A stretch of DNA of 53,337 bases from positions 1-53,337 of IMG/VR virus record IMGVR_UViG_3300029327_000043; one strand, given 5' to 3'. Source of the DNA: a virus. The notes beneath the pieces were generated by a model. That model was not told the origin of the DNA and searched no databases. It saw only the letters and a list, made by a program, of their open reading frames with translations. Below are positions 15,389-22,943 of the stretch, one piece after another (positions within the stretch are counted from its first letter, which is position 1; each line of letters opens with the position of its first letter). Both the position numbers and the translations under genes were made by a program.

Positions 15389-15844
15389 ATGACTCTTCCA
15401 GTAGACGGTATCAAACTCCATCGCGGTAACTTTGCAGCCATAGGTCAGCAGATCCAGCCGCTGCTGGATGCCGGCCAGTGCTTCCGCTTGCAGGTTAAGC
15501 CTTGGCGCGAGAAGCGCAGCCTTTCTCAGAACACGCTCAGCCACATGTGGTATAGCGAAATCAGCGAATACCTCATCACCCGCGGCAAGACCTTTGCTAC
15601 GCCTGAGTGGGTCAAAGACGCGATGAAGCACACCTATCTCGGCTACGAAAGTAAAGACCGTGTAGACGTCGTGTCCGGCGAGGTTACCACTGTTCAATCC
15701 CTTCGCCATACATCCGAGTTGGAAGCAGGGGAGATGTACATTTTCCTGTGCAAAGTCGAAGCCTGGGCGATGAATATCGGCTGTAACCTGACCATTCCAC
15801 AAAGTTGCGAATACCAGCAGCTGCGCGATAAGCAGGAGGCCTGA
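15389..15844 (+). CDS. ninB: NinB recombination protein
   Basis: The 151-aa product starts MTLPVDGIKLHRGNFAAIG and contains RSLSQNTLSHMWYSEIS and EWVKDAMKHTYLG, diagnostic of NinB (Orf of lambda), an ssDNA-binding recombination mediator that can replace RecFOR. GAAGGAG precedes the ATG at 15389. It overlaps ninE by one base (TGATG). Confidence 0.93.
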   Translation: MTLPVDGIKLHRGNFAAIGQQIQPLLDAGQCFRLQVKPWREKRSLSQNTLSHMWYSEISEYLITRGKTFATPEWVKDAMKHTYLGYESKDRVDVVSGEVTTVQSLRHTSELEAGEMYIFLCKVEAWAMNIGCNLTIPQSCEYQQLRDKQEA

Positions 15845-16014
15845 TGTCTACTCCGCTTTCCCGCGTCATTATCAATGAAATATTCCGCGTTCCGGCACGC
15901 CGCAAGCGCAAGCAGGAACCAAGCTCATCAGAAATACCAACACTGCTCAGATATACTGCCGGGCTCATTGATAAGAAATGGCCGCGCCTGGCGGCAAGGG
16001 GGAAGCGTGGCTAA
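15844..16014 (+). CDS. ninE: NinE-like protein
   Basis: The 56-aa product MSTPLSRVIINEIFRVPARRKRKQEP...KKWPRLAARGKRG aligns by eye with lambda NinE (60 aa): IYRVP-NRRKRK near the N-terminus and DKKW-RLAAR at the C-terminus. It is very basic and of unknown function. It starts inside the ninB stop and ends within the start of ninG. Confidence 0.85.
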   Translation: MSTPLSRVIINEIFRVPARRKRKQEPSSSEIPTLLRYTAGLIDKKWPRLAARGKRG

Positions 16015-16585
16015 GAAACCCCAGCTCTGCAAAATCTGCCGGGCTAAATTCACCCCAGCATTCGAAAACCATCTTTGGTGCTCTCCCGAGCATGGCGCTG
16101 AATTTGCCATGCAGGAACTTGAGAAGAAACGCGAAAAACAGGCGCAGGCAAAAGCGAAGAAAGAGCGCGCCGAATGGCGTAAACGCAAAGCCTCGGTGAA
16201 GCCCCTCAGGCACTGGGAAGATATGACTCAGCGTGTCGTTAACGACTATATCCGCGAACGAGACTACGACTTGCCTTGCATCAGTTGCGGCACTTTTGAC
16301 ACGGTTCAGTGGGAAGCCGGCCATTACCGTTCCCGCGGTAAAGCATCGCACCTACGCTACAACGAGGACAACATTCACAAGCAGTGCCATCACTGCAACG
16401 TGCAGATGTCAGGTAATCAGCAGCAGTACCGCATTGGCCTGGTAGAGAAAATCGGCGCTGAGCGCGTTGAGGCGCTTGAAAACAACAACACCCCTCATCG
16501 ATACACCATCGAAGAACTGGAAGGCATCAGGCGCCATTACAGCGCGCTACGCCGTGTGCTCATAAAACAACGGGAGGCTGCATGA
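16007..16585 (+). CDS. ninG: NinG (Rap-like) recombination endonuclease
   Basis: The 192-aa product has an N-terminal CKICRAKFTPAF-CSPEHG zinc element, a lysine-rich coiled middle and the core RERDYDLPCISCGTFDTVQWEAGHYRS followed by HKQCHHCN, the HNH-like site of NinG/Rap that resolves branched DNA. The start is a GTG at 16007 (VAKKPQLC), since ATG starts upstream would run back through ninE. Confidence 0.93.
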   Translation: MAKKPQLCKICRAKFTPAFENHLWCSPEHGAEFAMQELEKKREKQAQAKAKKERAEWRKRKASVKPLRHWEDMTQRVVNDYIRERDYDLPCISCGTFDTVQWEAGHYRSRGKASHLRYNEDNIHKQCHHCNVQMSGNQQQYRIGLVEKIGAERVEALENNNTPHRYTIEELEGIRRHYSALRRVLIKQREAA

Positions 16586-16722
16586 GCCGTGCCATGCTCG
16601 AACTCATCCGCGATCGCTGGTGGAAGCTCCGCCTTTTCCGGTGCCGTGGAACTGTAATGACCGATTATCGAATTTTGAAAAACTTTGTCCGTATTTATCA
16701 GTCTTTGGGAGAAAAAGCATGA
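16582..16722 (+). CDS. ylcG: YlcG-family small protein
   Basis: The 46-aa product MSRAMLELIRDRWWKLRLFRCRG...MTDYRILKNFVRIYQ matches the YlcG pattern (DRW-LRLFR, TDYRILKN) known between ninG/rusA and Q in DLP12-type prophages. It overlaps ninG by ATGA and Q by ATGA. Function unknown. Confidence 0.85.
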   Translation: MSRAMLELIRDRWWKLRLFRCRGTVMTDYRILKNFVRIYQSLGEKA

Positions 16723-17540
16723 ACCTCGAAAATACAGTGAAATACCACTTCGCGAAGTCTACGATGATCAGCGATTCTCCACGAGCGACGGCATCAGACT
16801 CATTAACCGGCACTGACATCATGGCTGCTATGGGCATGACGCAGGAACGTGCCGCTATGGGGTATAGCGCTTTCCTGGGCAAGATGGGTATAAGCAATAA
16901 TGACCGGGAGCGGGCTATCGAGTTATTGGCTGAATACGCGCTCTCAAAATGCGATAAAGTTGCCGCGTTGCGCAAGCTCTCGCCAACCGTAAAACCCAAG
17001 GTTATCCGGATCCTCGCAGAGTTCGCCTTTGAGGATTACTCTCGCAGTGCCTCCAGTAAAAAAAACTGCGACTGCTGCAATGGATCTGGATTCACCGACG
17101 CCGTTGTGTTCACCAATAAAGTAACCTATCCGGACGGTAAACCGCCGAAGTGGGTTAAAGTTACGAAGGGGATCTATCCATCATATTGGGAGGAGGTGAA
17201 GTCGGTCCGCGAGCAGGTTCGGGTGCTTTGCCAAAAATGCCAGGGAAAAGGAACTGTCAGCGCCGCCTGTAACGACTGCCATGGCCGGGGGAAGGTAGTG
17301 AACCAGGATGAGACGGAGAAGCAGGGAGTACCTGTCATGGGCAACTGCAAACGCTGCGGCGGTCGCGGGTATGAGCGAATCCTCTCCACTGCCGTACATA
17401 GGGCCATTAGCCAGATGACAGACGCCATAACTCTGGACACCTGGAAGAAGTCGGTTAAACCGTTCTTCGACGTGCTGATCACTAAATTTGATATAGAGGA
17501 AGCGTGGGCAGAGGCCCAACTCAAACAAATCACACGCTGA
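16719..17540 (+). CDS. Q: Late antiterminator Q (DLP12/82-like type)
   Basis: The 273-aa product begins MNLENTVKYHFAKSTMISD and includes GMTQERAAMGYSAFLGKMG. Its C-terminal half has DnaJ-like cysteine repeats (CDCCNGSG, CQKCQGKG, CNDCHGRG, CKRCGGRG, about residues 115-220) typical of the zinc-containing Q class. Q binds DNA at the late promoter and modifies RNA polymerase so that it reads through terminators into the lysis and structural genes. A promoter and a terminator follow immediately, as expected. Confidence 0.92.
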   Translation: MNLENTVKYHFAKSTMISDSPRATASDSLTGTDIMAAMGMTQERAAMGYSAFLGKMGISNNDRERAIELLAEYALSKCDKVAALRKLSPTVKPKVIRILAEFAFEDYSRSASSKKNCDCCNGSGFTDAVVFTNKVTYPDGKPPKWVKVTKGIYPSYWEEVKSVREQVRVLCQKCQGKGTVSAACNDCHGRGKVVNQDETEKQGVPVMGNCKRCGGRGYERILSTAVHRAISQMTDAITLDTWKKSVKPFFDVLITKFDIEEAWAEAQLKQITR

Positions 17541-17544
17541 GATA

Positions 17545-17572
17545 TTTACTTTTCCCGAATTCGTGTTAATCT
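17545..17572 (+). promoter_or_regulatory. Putative late promoter PR'
   Basis: TTTACT (17545-17550), 16 bases, TAATCT (17567-17572) just after the Q stop, with a terminator about 50 bases downstream. This PR'-tR' geometry is that of Q-controlled late operons, but a qut site cannot be proven by eye. Confidence 0.55.
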
Positions 17573-17620
17573 GTCCTAACGATGGGCATTGTATGTTCAC
17601 CGTTTAAGAAGGAATTTTAG

Positions 17621-17647
17621 AGCCTCGGCAAACGCCGGGGCTTTTTC
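17621..17647 (+). terminator. Late terminator (tR'-like)
   Basis: AGCCTCGGC-AAAC-GCCGGGGCT followed by TTTTTC. It would stop transcription in lysogens and be overridden by Q. Between here and 17901 I see no convincing gene. Confidence 0.85.
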
Positions 17648-17722
17648 GTTTCTGCGTTCCGGTCAGGACTTTTGGGTTAAGATGTGCTGCACGACACATC
17701 AACGCCCGTGCGCGAAATAGCC

Positions 17723-17744
17723 CTAAACCAGAATGCTGGTTTAG
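17723..17744. repeat. Perfect 9-bp hairpin in the late leader
   Basis: CTAAACCAG-AATG-CTGGTTTAG, followed by an AT-rich stretch but no T run. It may be an RNA processing or regulatory structure in the late leader; a terminator role is weak. Confidence 0.5.
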
Positions 17745-17901
17745 CTAATTTAAAAATAGGATGGCAGCTATGGGCAGAAAAAAATGCAAAATGAAAAACT
17801 GGCGGTTCAACTGCCAATGGTCGGCCCGCCAAAATTGAAAATGAGAAAGTCATCTCGGTGATGATTTACCAAGGTGCGTCATATCCTATAGGTCTCACTC
17901 C

Positions 17902-18561
17902 TCAGGACAGATGCCCTGTATGAGCTCTTAAGGCTCGGTTCTTCAACCCTAGAAGCTCTCTGGCCAGGTTAAGGTGCTTAGCTATTTGGTAAAAATCATC
18001 AGCATAGACCTCTGGAATTTGAGTAGGAGGTAATGGTTTTGCAGTGGCGATGGCGCGGTTAGACTCACACCTGAATCCTATGGAGTATAAAAAACGACTG
18101 TTTTCTTGTTCAAATTTATTCACAAGAGTATAGGCTTGGATATATTCATTCGTAGGTGCGCAATTATCTAACACAAAAAAACGTGATGTTATCGCTGGGA
18201 TTTTATTTATATTTATGTCCCGGGTGTTATCAGGCAAAAACAGTGTGCTGCTTTGGTTAGGTGAGCTCTCCATCCTTTTGCTTACATCATAAAGCGTACC
18301 GGAGGCATCAAGGTATACCGCATGATGTACAGCACATATGTGGCTTCTGGGCCACAGTGAAAGGTCCCAGCCTAAAACCATACGGCCGCCAAATTCCTTA
18401 ACCAAGGACTCTACATTCCAGTAGCAGTTAGCGAATGGAAGTGGGTACTCCACAACTGGGACTGATATCGGCTCAGCTCCTCGGTTAATTTTGTTGCAAA
18501 ATTCTAATAGGTTATTATTATCTGAATCAATTGGTTCGCATACTGGATACGCAGAATTCAT
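17902..18561 (-). CDS. Leftward moron of unknown function between Q and the lysis genes
   Basis: The 219-aa frame starts at 18561 behind GGGGGT; a longer form (to 18621) lacks a ribosome site. It contains NCYWNVESLVKEFGGRMVLGWDLSLWPRSH followed by AVHHAVYLDASGTLYDVS, a pattern of conserved W and H residues that looks like a small enzyme or metal site, but no family is recognised with certainty. It runs against the late operon, so it probably has its own promoter and is expressed in the lysogen. Confidence 0.7.
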   Translation of the reverse strand: MNSAYPVCEPIDSDNNNLLEFCNKINRGAEPISVPVVEYPLPFANCYWNVESLVKEFGGRMVLGWDLSLWPRSHICAVHHAVYLDASGTLYDVSKRMESSPNQSSTLFLPDNTRDININKIPAITSRFFVLDNCAPTNEYIQAYTLVNKFEQENSRFLYSIGFRCESNRAIATAKPLPPTQIPEVYADDFYQIAKHLNLARELLGLKNRALRAHTGHLS

Positions 18562-18686
18562 TAAAACCCCCAGATAAACATGAGCATTTATAAACGCAAT
18601 AAATCTCAACTTTTTTAACATATAGGGTATTAATTAGGAAGGTGATAGATCGGTTAATAAGGGTTATCGAGATGAACAAAAAGCAT

Positions 18687-18784
18687 GGATAGTTGGCTGA
18701 GTGGACGAAAGAAGTCGGTTACTAACCGATCGGGTGGGTCATATGGCTGTCGCCCCGCAGGTTCGAATCCTGCACTATCCGCCA
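18687..18784 (+). tRNA. Class II tRNA with anticodon ACT (Ser-type)
   Basis: Acceptor arms GGATAGT/ACTATCC pair fully. The T arm is GCAGG-TTCGAAT-CCTGC and the 3' GCCA is encoded. The anticodon arm GTCGG-TTACTAA-CCGAT gives anticodon ACT, reading AGT (Ser). The long variable arm (about 26 bases) agrees with a serine-class tRNA. The D stem is weak (one mismatch). A34 is unusual, because bacteria normally read AGU/AGC with GCU. Phage tRNAs are common at this late-leader position. Confidence 0.8.
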
Positions 18785-18961
18785 AACATGGGCACGAGCA
18801 TTAACGCTTAAATAAGTCCTTATAGGTGCCAGATTGCTCGCCTGGCCGCCAGACCTACGAAACAGGGCACACAACAGGTAAGATCATTGGACATATGAGG
18901 GCTGTTCTACCCTAACTGATGTCGAGCCAAACCAGTGCTCTTTCCGTTGTGGTTTTTTCTG

Positions 18962-19099
18962 ATGCTAGTTGGTTCGGTTGCGGCGGATACCAAGGCGACG
19001 AAGGAATTGCTGACGCACAGCACCACAACCCAATCCCTCTACCTTGGAGCCATTGCGGCTATCCTCGCTGCACTGGCAGCGTGCATTACTGGCCATTAA
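18962..19099 (+). CDS. Possible 45-aa membrane peptide
   Basis: The frame reads MLVGSVAADTKATKELLTHSTTT and then a hydrophobic helix SLYLGAIAAILAALAACITGH. An in-frame GTG at 18935 would add a second hydrophobic segment (VLFPLWFFL), giving a signal-like or two-TM product. The ribosome site is poor. Its place before the holin makes an antiholin-type role conceivable but unproven. Confidence 0.35.
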   Translation: MLVGSVAADTKATKELLTHSTTTQSLYLGAIAAILAALAACITGH

Positions 19100-19210
19100 A
19101 AGTGACTTTTTAAAAAAATTTGCTTGAACCAGTAATTCACAGACTTAAACGGAACATTGCTCCGCCGTTATTGAGATAATCACTCGGCCGGAACGGCAAA
19201 AGTGACTTTT
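19098..19210. repeat. Two copies of the palindrome AAAAGTGACTTTT exactly 100 bases apart
   Basis: Copies at 19098-19110 and 19198-19210. Each is a self-palindrome (AAAAGT-G-ACTTTT). The 87 bases between hold a GGAACATTGC/GCCGTTA segment but no gene. They may be paired regulator sites or the edges of a small insertion. Confidence 0.6.
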
Positions 19211-19225
19211 AACTCAGGAGCGTCA

Positions 19226-19294
19226 ATGAGCAAAATCATGGTGATCATCGGGCTAGCACTCTGCGTGTGGGTGTTTGTTCGGTATTGGTTGTAG
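19226..19294 (+). CDS. 22-aa membrane micro-protein
   Basis: MSKIMVIIGLALCVWVFVRYWL is almost entirely one hydrophobic helix. It has a perfect AGGAG five bases before its ATG and is followed by a terminator at 19311. The ribosome site and the terminator suggest a genuine translated micro-gene, perhaps modulating lysis. Confidence 0.55.
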   Translation: MSKIMVIIGLALCVWVFVRYWL

Positions 19295-19310
19295 TAGTCG
19301 CCATATTGGA

Positions 19311-19335
19311 GGCTGCGCACTTGCGCGGCCTTTTT
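19311..19335 (+). terminator. Terminator before the holin
   Basis: GGCTGCGC-ACTT-GCGCGGCC (one G-U pair) followed by TTTTTC. It lies in the late operon, so it must be read through under Q control. Confidence 0.75.
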
Positions 19336-19447
19336 CATTTCAGGCTCACGGGAACCATCATCGATACGGCTCGTTGTTAAATCAGCCCGATGGGCCTGAC
19401 CCTTTTCAAACACACAGCGCCATCCGTCATCAACGGAGGTGGAGACT

Positions 19448-19696
19448 ATGAAAATGCCTGACAAAATATTTTCGGCGGCCTCGTACTGCACGTCAGGCGG
19501 CCTTATATGCACAGGGCTGGCAAGGACCTATGACTGGTTTCATGGCCTTGACTGGAATTTTATTGCCCTGGCCAGTGGCGTGATAATTGGTGTAGCGACT
19601 TACCTGACCAATCTCTACTTTAAGCGCCGCTGGACGAAGATGTATCAGCAGTCCCTCGATCGTGGTTATGGTGGCCCGCCACCGCAGGATGAATAG
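19448..19696 (+). CDS. Class II holin
   Basis: The 82-aa product begins MKMPDKIFSAASYCTSGG, has two membrane segments (about 11-28 and 35-56) and a charged C-terminus (FKRRWTKMYQQSLDRGYGG). The MKMP start copies the lambda S dual-start motif, where the longer form is an inhibitor of the shorter one. GGAGGTGGAG precedes it. It triggers lysis by depolarising the membrane, which releases SAR endolysins such as the next gene product. Confidence 0.88.
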   Translation: MKMPDKIFSAASYCTSGGLICTGLARTYDWFHGLDWNFIALASGVIIGVATYLTNLYFKRRWTKMYQQSLDRGYGGPPPQDE

Positions 19697-19698
19697 CG

Positions 19699-20229
19699 AT
19701 GGCTAACCTGAAAACAAAACTCAGCGCGGCCATGCTGGCGCTTATCGCTGCTGGCGCATCAGCTCCCGTTCTCATGGATCAGTTCCTGGATGAGAAAGAG
19801 GGTAACAGCCTCATATCGTACCGCGATGGCGCCGGTATCTGGACGATATGTCGTGGTGCTACCCGGGTAGATGGAAGGCCTGTAACGCAGGGGATGAAGT
19901 TAACCCAGGCCAAATGCGATCAGGTAAATGCCGTCGAGCGCAATAAGGCGCTGGCATGGGTAGATCGGAATGTGCGGGTTCATCTGACGCCTCCTCAAAA
20001 GGTCGGGATTGCCAGTTTCTGCCCCTATAACATCGGGCCCGGTAAGTGCTTCCCTTCCACTTTCTACCGCAAGCTGAATGCAGGTGACCGTAAAGGTGCC
20101 TGCGCTGAAATTCGCCGGTGGATTTTTGATGGCGGGAAAGATTGCCGCGTGCGTTCCAACAATTGTTACGGACAGGTCTCTCGTCGCGATCAGGAAAGCG
20201 CACTGGCATGTTGGGGGATAGATGAATGA
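19699..20229 (+). CDS. SAR endolysin (phage lysozyme, GH24)
   Basis: The 176-aa product starts with a weakly hydrophobic, alanine/glycine-rich signal-anchor-release helix ([19 protein letters not shown]) and carries the lysozyme triad E34-x8-D43-x5-T49. It would be exported by Sec, stay tethered and inactive, then be released when the holin collapses the membrane. It is two bases downstream of the holin and overlaps Rz by ATGA. Confidence 0.93.
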   Translation: MANLKTKLSAAMLALIAAGASAPVLMDQFLDEKEGNSLISYRDGAGIWTICRGATRVDGRPVTQGMKLTQAKCDQVNAVERNKALAWVDRNVRVHLTPPQKVGIASFCPYNIGPGKCFPSTFYRKLNAGDRKGACAEIRRWIFDGGKDCRVRSNNCYGQVSRRDQESALACWGIDE

Positions 20230-20693
20230 GCCGATTAACCGCCATTATCAGCGCTGTTGTGATCTGCCTGATAGTCAGCCTCGGCTGGCTGGCCAGCCAC
20301 TACCACGACAACGCCACCGAGTTCAAAAGGCAGCGCGATAAAGTGACTGAGCAGCTCAGCCTGGCGAAAGATACTATCGCTAACATGCAGGTAAGGCAGC
20401 GCGATGTTGCAGCACTCGATGCCAAATACACGAAGGAATTAGCCAATGCAAAAGCTGAAAATGACGCTCTGCAGCGTAAGCTTGATAATGGTGGTCGGGT
20501 GCTCGTCAAAGGCAAGTGTCCAGTGTCAGCCCCAACCCAAGCCACCGGCGCCGCCAGCATGGGCGATGATGCCACCGTCGAACTCTCTGCAGTTGCTGGA
20601 CGAAACGTTCTCGGTATCCGGTCCGGAATCATCAGCGATCAAACAGCCCTGAGAGCCCTGCAGGACTATATTCATACGCAGTGCCTCAGATAA
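20226..20693 (+). CDS. Rz: Inner-membrane spanin Rz
   Basis: The 155-aa product has an N-terminal membrane anchor ([19 protein letters not shown]) and a long periplasmic coiled coil (about 30-90). With Rz1 it fuses inner and outer membranes at the last lysis step. Rz1 is nested in another frame within it. Confidence 0.92.
   Translation: MSRLTAIISAVVICLIVSLGWLASHYHDNATEFKRQRDKVTEQLSLAKDTIANMQVRQRDVAALDAKYTKELANAKAENDALQRKLDNGGRVLVKGKCPVSAPTQATGAASMGDDATVELSAVAGRNVLGIRSGIISDQTALRALQDYIHTQCLR
20446..20652 (+). CDS. Rz1: Outer-membrane spanin lipoprotein Rz1 (nested in Rz)
   Basis: The 68-aa frame in +1 relative to Rz reads [21 protein letters not shown], a lipoprotein signal with lipobox VVGC, followed by a proline-rich segment ([16 protein letters not shown]). 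AAGGAA precedes the ATG. The nesting and the proline-rich lipoprotein are typical of Rz1. Confidence 0.9.
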   Translation: MQKLKMTLCSVSLIMVVGCSSKASVQCQPQPKPPAPPAWAMMPPSNSLQLLDETFSVSGPESSAIKQP

Positions 20694-20695
20694 AA

Positions 20696-20716
20696 AAGCG
20701 AGGCCAAGCCTCGCTT
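20696..20716 (-). terminator. Convergent terminator between Rz and the KTSC gene
   Basis: AAGCGAGGC-CAA-GCCTCGCTT; reading leftward it is followed by six T, so it mainly ends the leftward KTSC gene. Confidence 0.8.
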
Positions 20717-20723
20717 AGATTAC

Positions 20724-20939
20724 TCACCCAACTTTGCGGTAAGGGTAGCCAGCTTTTTTGATGTGGGCATCAAAATACTGGCCTTTTGACGACGCATTCA
20801 TTAGTGCTGTGTATACGGTAGATGGAACCCTTGAGTATTGATAAATGCCACCGCTATGGAATGCAATTTCCAGAGTTGAAGTGGCGTGGTCGTAACCAAC
20901 TGAATGGAGATTTGAAGATGAAACAGGTTGACGATTCAA
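20724..20939 (-). CDS. KTSC-domain protein
   Basis: The 71-aa product (MNRQPVSSSNLHSVGYD...GGIYQYSRVPSTVYTALMNASSKGQYF) is a KTSC domain, a small beta-sheet fold common in prophages and phages, function unsettled. It starts with TTG at 20939 behind AGAGGAAA. Its start overlaps by 22 bases the start of a rightward gene, so the two cannot both be efficiently initiated from the same duplex region at once. Confidence 0.85.
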   Translation of the reverse strand: MNRQPVSSSNLHSVGYDHATSTLEIAFHSGGIYQYSRVPSTVYTALMNASSKGQYFDAHIKKAGYPYRKVG

Positions 20940-21091
20940 AACGGTTTCCTCTTTTGAGTGGGAAGAGTCCCGAGGAGATCGTAAAACTATTCAACAGCTA
21001 CAACTTTGTCGACGATCATGGTCATCGACTGGATGTGTGCCAGGACTTCAAAGATTTGGTTGAACTGGCTAGCCATGCCCGACAGCGTTAA
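20918..21091 (+). CDS. 57-aa acidic/basic small protein, divergent from KTSC gene
   Basis: MKQVDDSKRFPLLSGKSPEEIVKLFNSYNFVDD...LVELASHARQR; GGAGA seven bases before the ATG. It has no recognised family. Its first 22 bases are the complement of the KTSC gene start, a head-to-head overlap. Confidence 0.6.
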   Translation: MKQVDDSKRFPLLSGKSPEEIVKLFNSYNFVDDHGHRLDVCQDFKDLVELASHARQR

Positions 21092-21135
21092 GAAAGTAAC
21101 CTGGCCAGCAACCTGCAGGGCTACAGAAACCCGCT

Positions 21136-21303
21136 TTACTTTAGTTTTTTAGCCAATAAGTAATTGGTGATTACTCCAAGAGAAACCCCAACAATCCACG
21201 GCACAGCTGAATTAAGCATTAGCGAGTTGTTCACATTAATGCTGGCGGTGATGCAGGCATAGGTATTTGTAAAAGCAAACCATGTAAAAAGTATCTGTTT
21301 CAT
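21136..21303 (-). CDS. 55-aa membrane protein
   Basis: MKQILFTWFAFTNTYACITASI...AVPWIVGVSLGVITNYLLAKKLK has two hydrophobic segments and a basic tail. GGAGATAACCAA precedes the ATG at 21303. It runs leftward in a cluster of morons downstream of lysis. Function unknown. Confidence 0.6.
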   Translation of the reverse strand: MKQILFTWFAFTNTYACITASINVNNSLMLNSAVPWIVGVSLGVITNYLLAKKLK

Positions 21304-21500
21304 TTGGTTATCTCCATGCTTTCCCTCCCAACAATATCCACCTACGAGCCAGTAAAAGCAAATTAGCGCACAATAAATCAGTGCAGGCCAACTGCCCAAA
21401 GACGGCTGGAAGATTAAGCACTAAAGAAGCTACTCTTTGGATGAAGGGCTTTGATATCTACCATTAATAGGTGTTCTCATCTTTAGGTGAAGGATGTACC

Positions 21501-21530
21501 TTGATAATGTTGATTATCATTCACGATACT
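21501..21530 (+). promoter_or_regulatory. Promoter with an embedded Fur-like box
   Basis: TTGATA (21501-21506) and GATACT (21525-21530) are 18 bases apart. Within them GATAATGTTGATTATCATT (21503-21521) matches the 19-base Fur consensus at 14 positions by my count. It would make the downstream TonB-C lipoprotein iron-regulated. Confidence 0.6.
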
Positions 21531-21539
21531 GGTGTTGTT

Positions 21540-21875
21540 ATGAAAAAGGGATTTATCGGTACAATCTTCTTGGGCGGTATGCTTCTGGGGTGTGCGAGCC
21601 CCGCTGAAAACCCGCATCCAAAGCTGCTATATTCGTCAACCCCTGCATATCCGTATTATGCACTGGCTAACAGGATTGAAGGAGATGTGACGGTTAGATA
21701 CAACGTAGGGGGTGATGGGAAGATATCAAAGGTATGGATCCTAAAATCAGAACCCCAACACCTCTTCGACTCTGCAGTTATTGCGGCAATGGCCCAATGG
21801 CGTTATGAAACCAATAAACCGAGTCAAGGTTTAACAAAAACAATATATTTCAAACTCCAGGCTCCGTCTGACTAA
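21540..21875 (+). CDS. Lipoprotein with a TonB C-terminal domain
   Basis: The 111-aa product has a lipoprotein signal (KGFIGTIFLGGMLLGCAS, cysteine near residue 18) and then a TonB-C fold (YPYYALANRIEGDVTVRYNVGGDGKISKVWILKSEPQHLFD and AAMAQWRYE). Full TonB has an inner-membrane anchor; this one would be lipid-anchored in the periplasm. It could compete with TonB for receptors and so block TonB-dependent phages or bacteriocins (superinfection exclusion, as with Cor-like lipoproteins). It has its own promoter and terminator, the definition of a moron. Confidence 0.82.
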   Translation: MKKGFIGTIFLGGMLLGCASPAENPHPKLLYSSTPAYPYYALANRIEGDVTVRYNVGGDGKISKVWILKSEPQHLFDSAVIAAMAQWRYETNKPSQGLTKTIYFKLQAPSD

Positions 21876-21936
21876 ACGCAATAGAAGAGCATTGAGACCT
21901 TCTTCATTTATGATGCATACATTGTCATCGCAAAGG

Positions 21937-21956
21937 CCACTTACGGGTGGTTTTTT
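21937..21956 (+). terminator. Terminator of the TonB-C lipoprotein gene
   Basis: CCAC-TTACGG-GTGG followed by six T. Confidence 0.7.
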
Positions 21957-22016
21957 ATTGCCGTCGACTTATTTTATTTAACGCGACGGCAAAAATTCTA
22001 CGGATAGACTTGGGAT

Positions 22017-22391
22017 TTATGGGTTGCGTCTAAACCAGTTCTCTCTATGTGTATGAAAATCGATAACTTGATCTGAGCAAGAAGAACATACAAACGAATC
22101 GTATTCATAGCATTCGAGCAAGTCTCCATCATCGATTGTGTTTGGGCATGCAATAGGCTCTTCATCCAGCGGTGTAGTAAACCCATTGCAGGGAACATCA
22201 TGAATCAATGGCAGAATTGCAATGTTAAAATTATAAAGCTGCGCTTCTGTTAGATTTTCAATTGTCTGTTCGGCAGCAACTTGTCTAGCTATGCCGATTG
22301 TAGTATCAGGCGAGCGTTGGGTTTGATTGGCGCTATCGATTAAGAGGTCTATAGCGTTATCAACAAGGTAACGTAAAGCAATCAAATTCAT
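22017..22391 (-). CDS. 124-aa uncharacterised moron with a C-terminal cysteine cluster
   Basis: The product starts MNLIALRYLVDNAIDLLIDSA and has CPNTIDDGDLLECYEYDSFVCSSCSD near the C-terminus, suggesting a metal-binding or disulfide element. It reads leftward, AT-rich, with its own control region. The ribosome site (TGAGA) is weak. No family recognised. Confidence 0.6.
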   Translation of the reverse strand: MNLIALRYLVDNAIDLLIDSANQTQRSPDTTIGIARQVAAEQTIENLTEAQLYNFNIAILPLIHDVPCNGFTTPLDEEPIACPNTIDDGDLLECYEYDSFVCSSCSDQVIDFHTHRENWFRRNP

Positions 22392-22943
22392 CAGCTAATC
22401 TCATGGAATGAATGGGTAGTCATTTCAATCCATTTCTCAAGTTGTCACCTTAATGCAGATCAGGAAATTATGGTTATCTGAAACAGTAACTATTCAAAAT
22501 AAGCGCATGAAGCACTCTTTGATCTTGCAATTGTGGGAAAAAAGGTGAAGGGAGCCTGCATGTGGCCCTGTCGCGCAGTTGCTCGCCACTGAAGCTGATT
22601 GCTAATCCTTGCACGGAAGAAATAAACATTCACCACACATGAGGATAAAACTATGAAGCAATAAAGTGGATATGCCGCAGTTGACGGGCAATGCAGCAGT
22701 CTCATGGTGCTGCCCCGAGTCGCGTAATGGCGAGCAGGTATAGCAGACCGTTGTGAGGGTAAATGAGGGGACATGCTCCGGTAAGGCAGCGCGAATGCCA
22801 CACGCGCACCGGTTATCAGCGGCGATGATGCGACAGCGACTCAAGGGCATGAGCGTGGCCACTCCGGGAAGTGGCGAAGCATTACAGGAGCTATTCTGCC
22901 GAGTGGCTTCGATAATGCTCACCACATCGCACAGAGGTAACAC
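22392..22943. other. Region without a confident gene
   Basis: About 550 bases between two morons. Both strands have frames of 75-113 codons here, but none has a good start, domain or codon pattern. A rightward frame (22753-22980) overlaps the next real gene. It may hold decayed coding sequence; I assign nothing. Confidence 0.5.

Noticed and set aside
18785-18900. Possible second tRNA after the class II tRNA
   Set aside because: GGTGCCAG/CTGGCC segments do not give acceptor, anticodon and T arms together.
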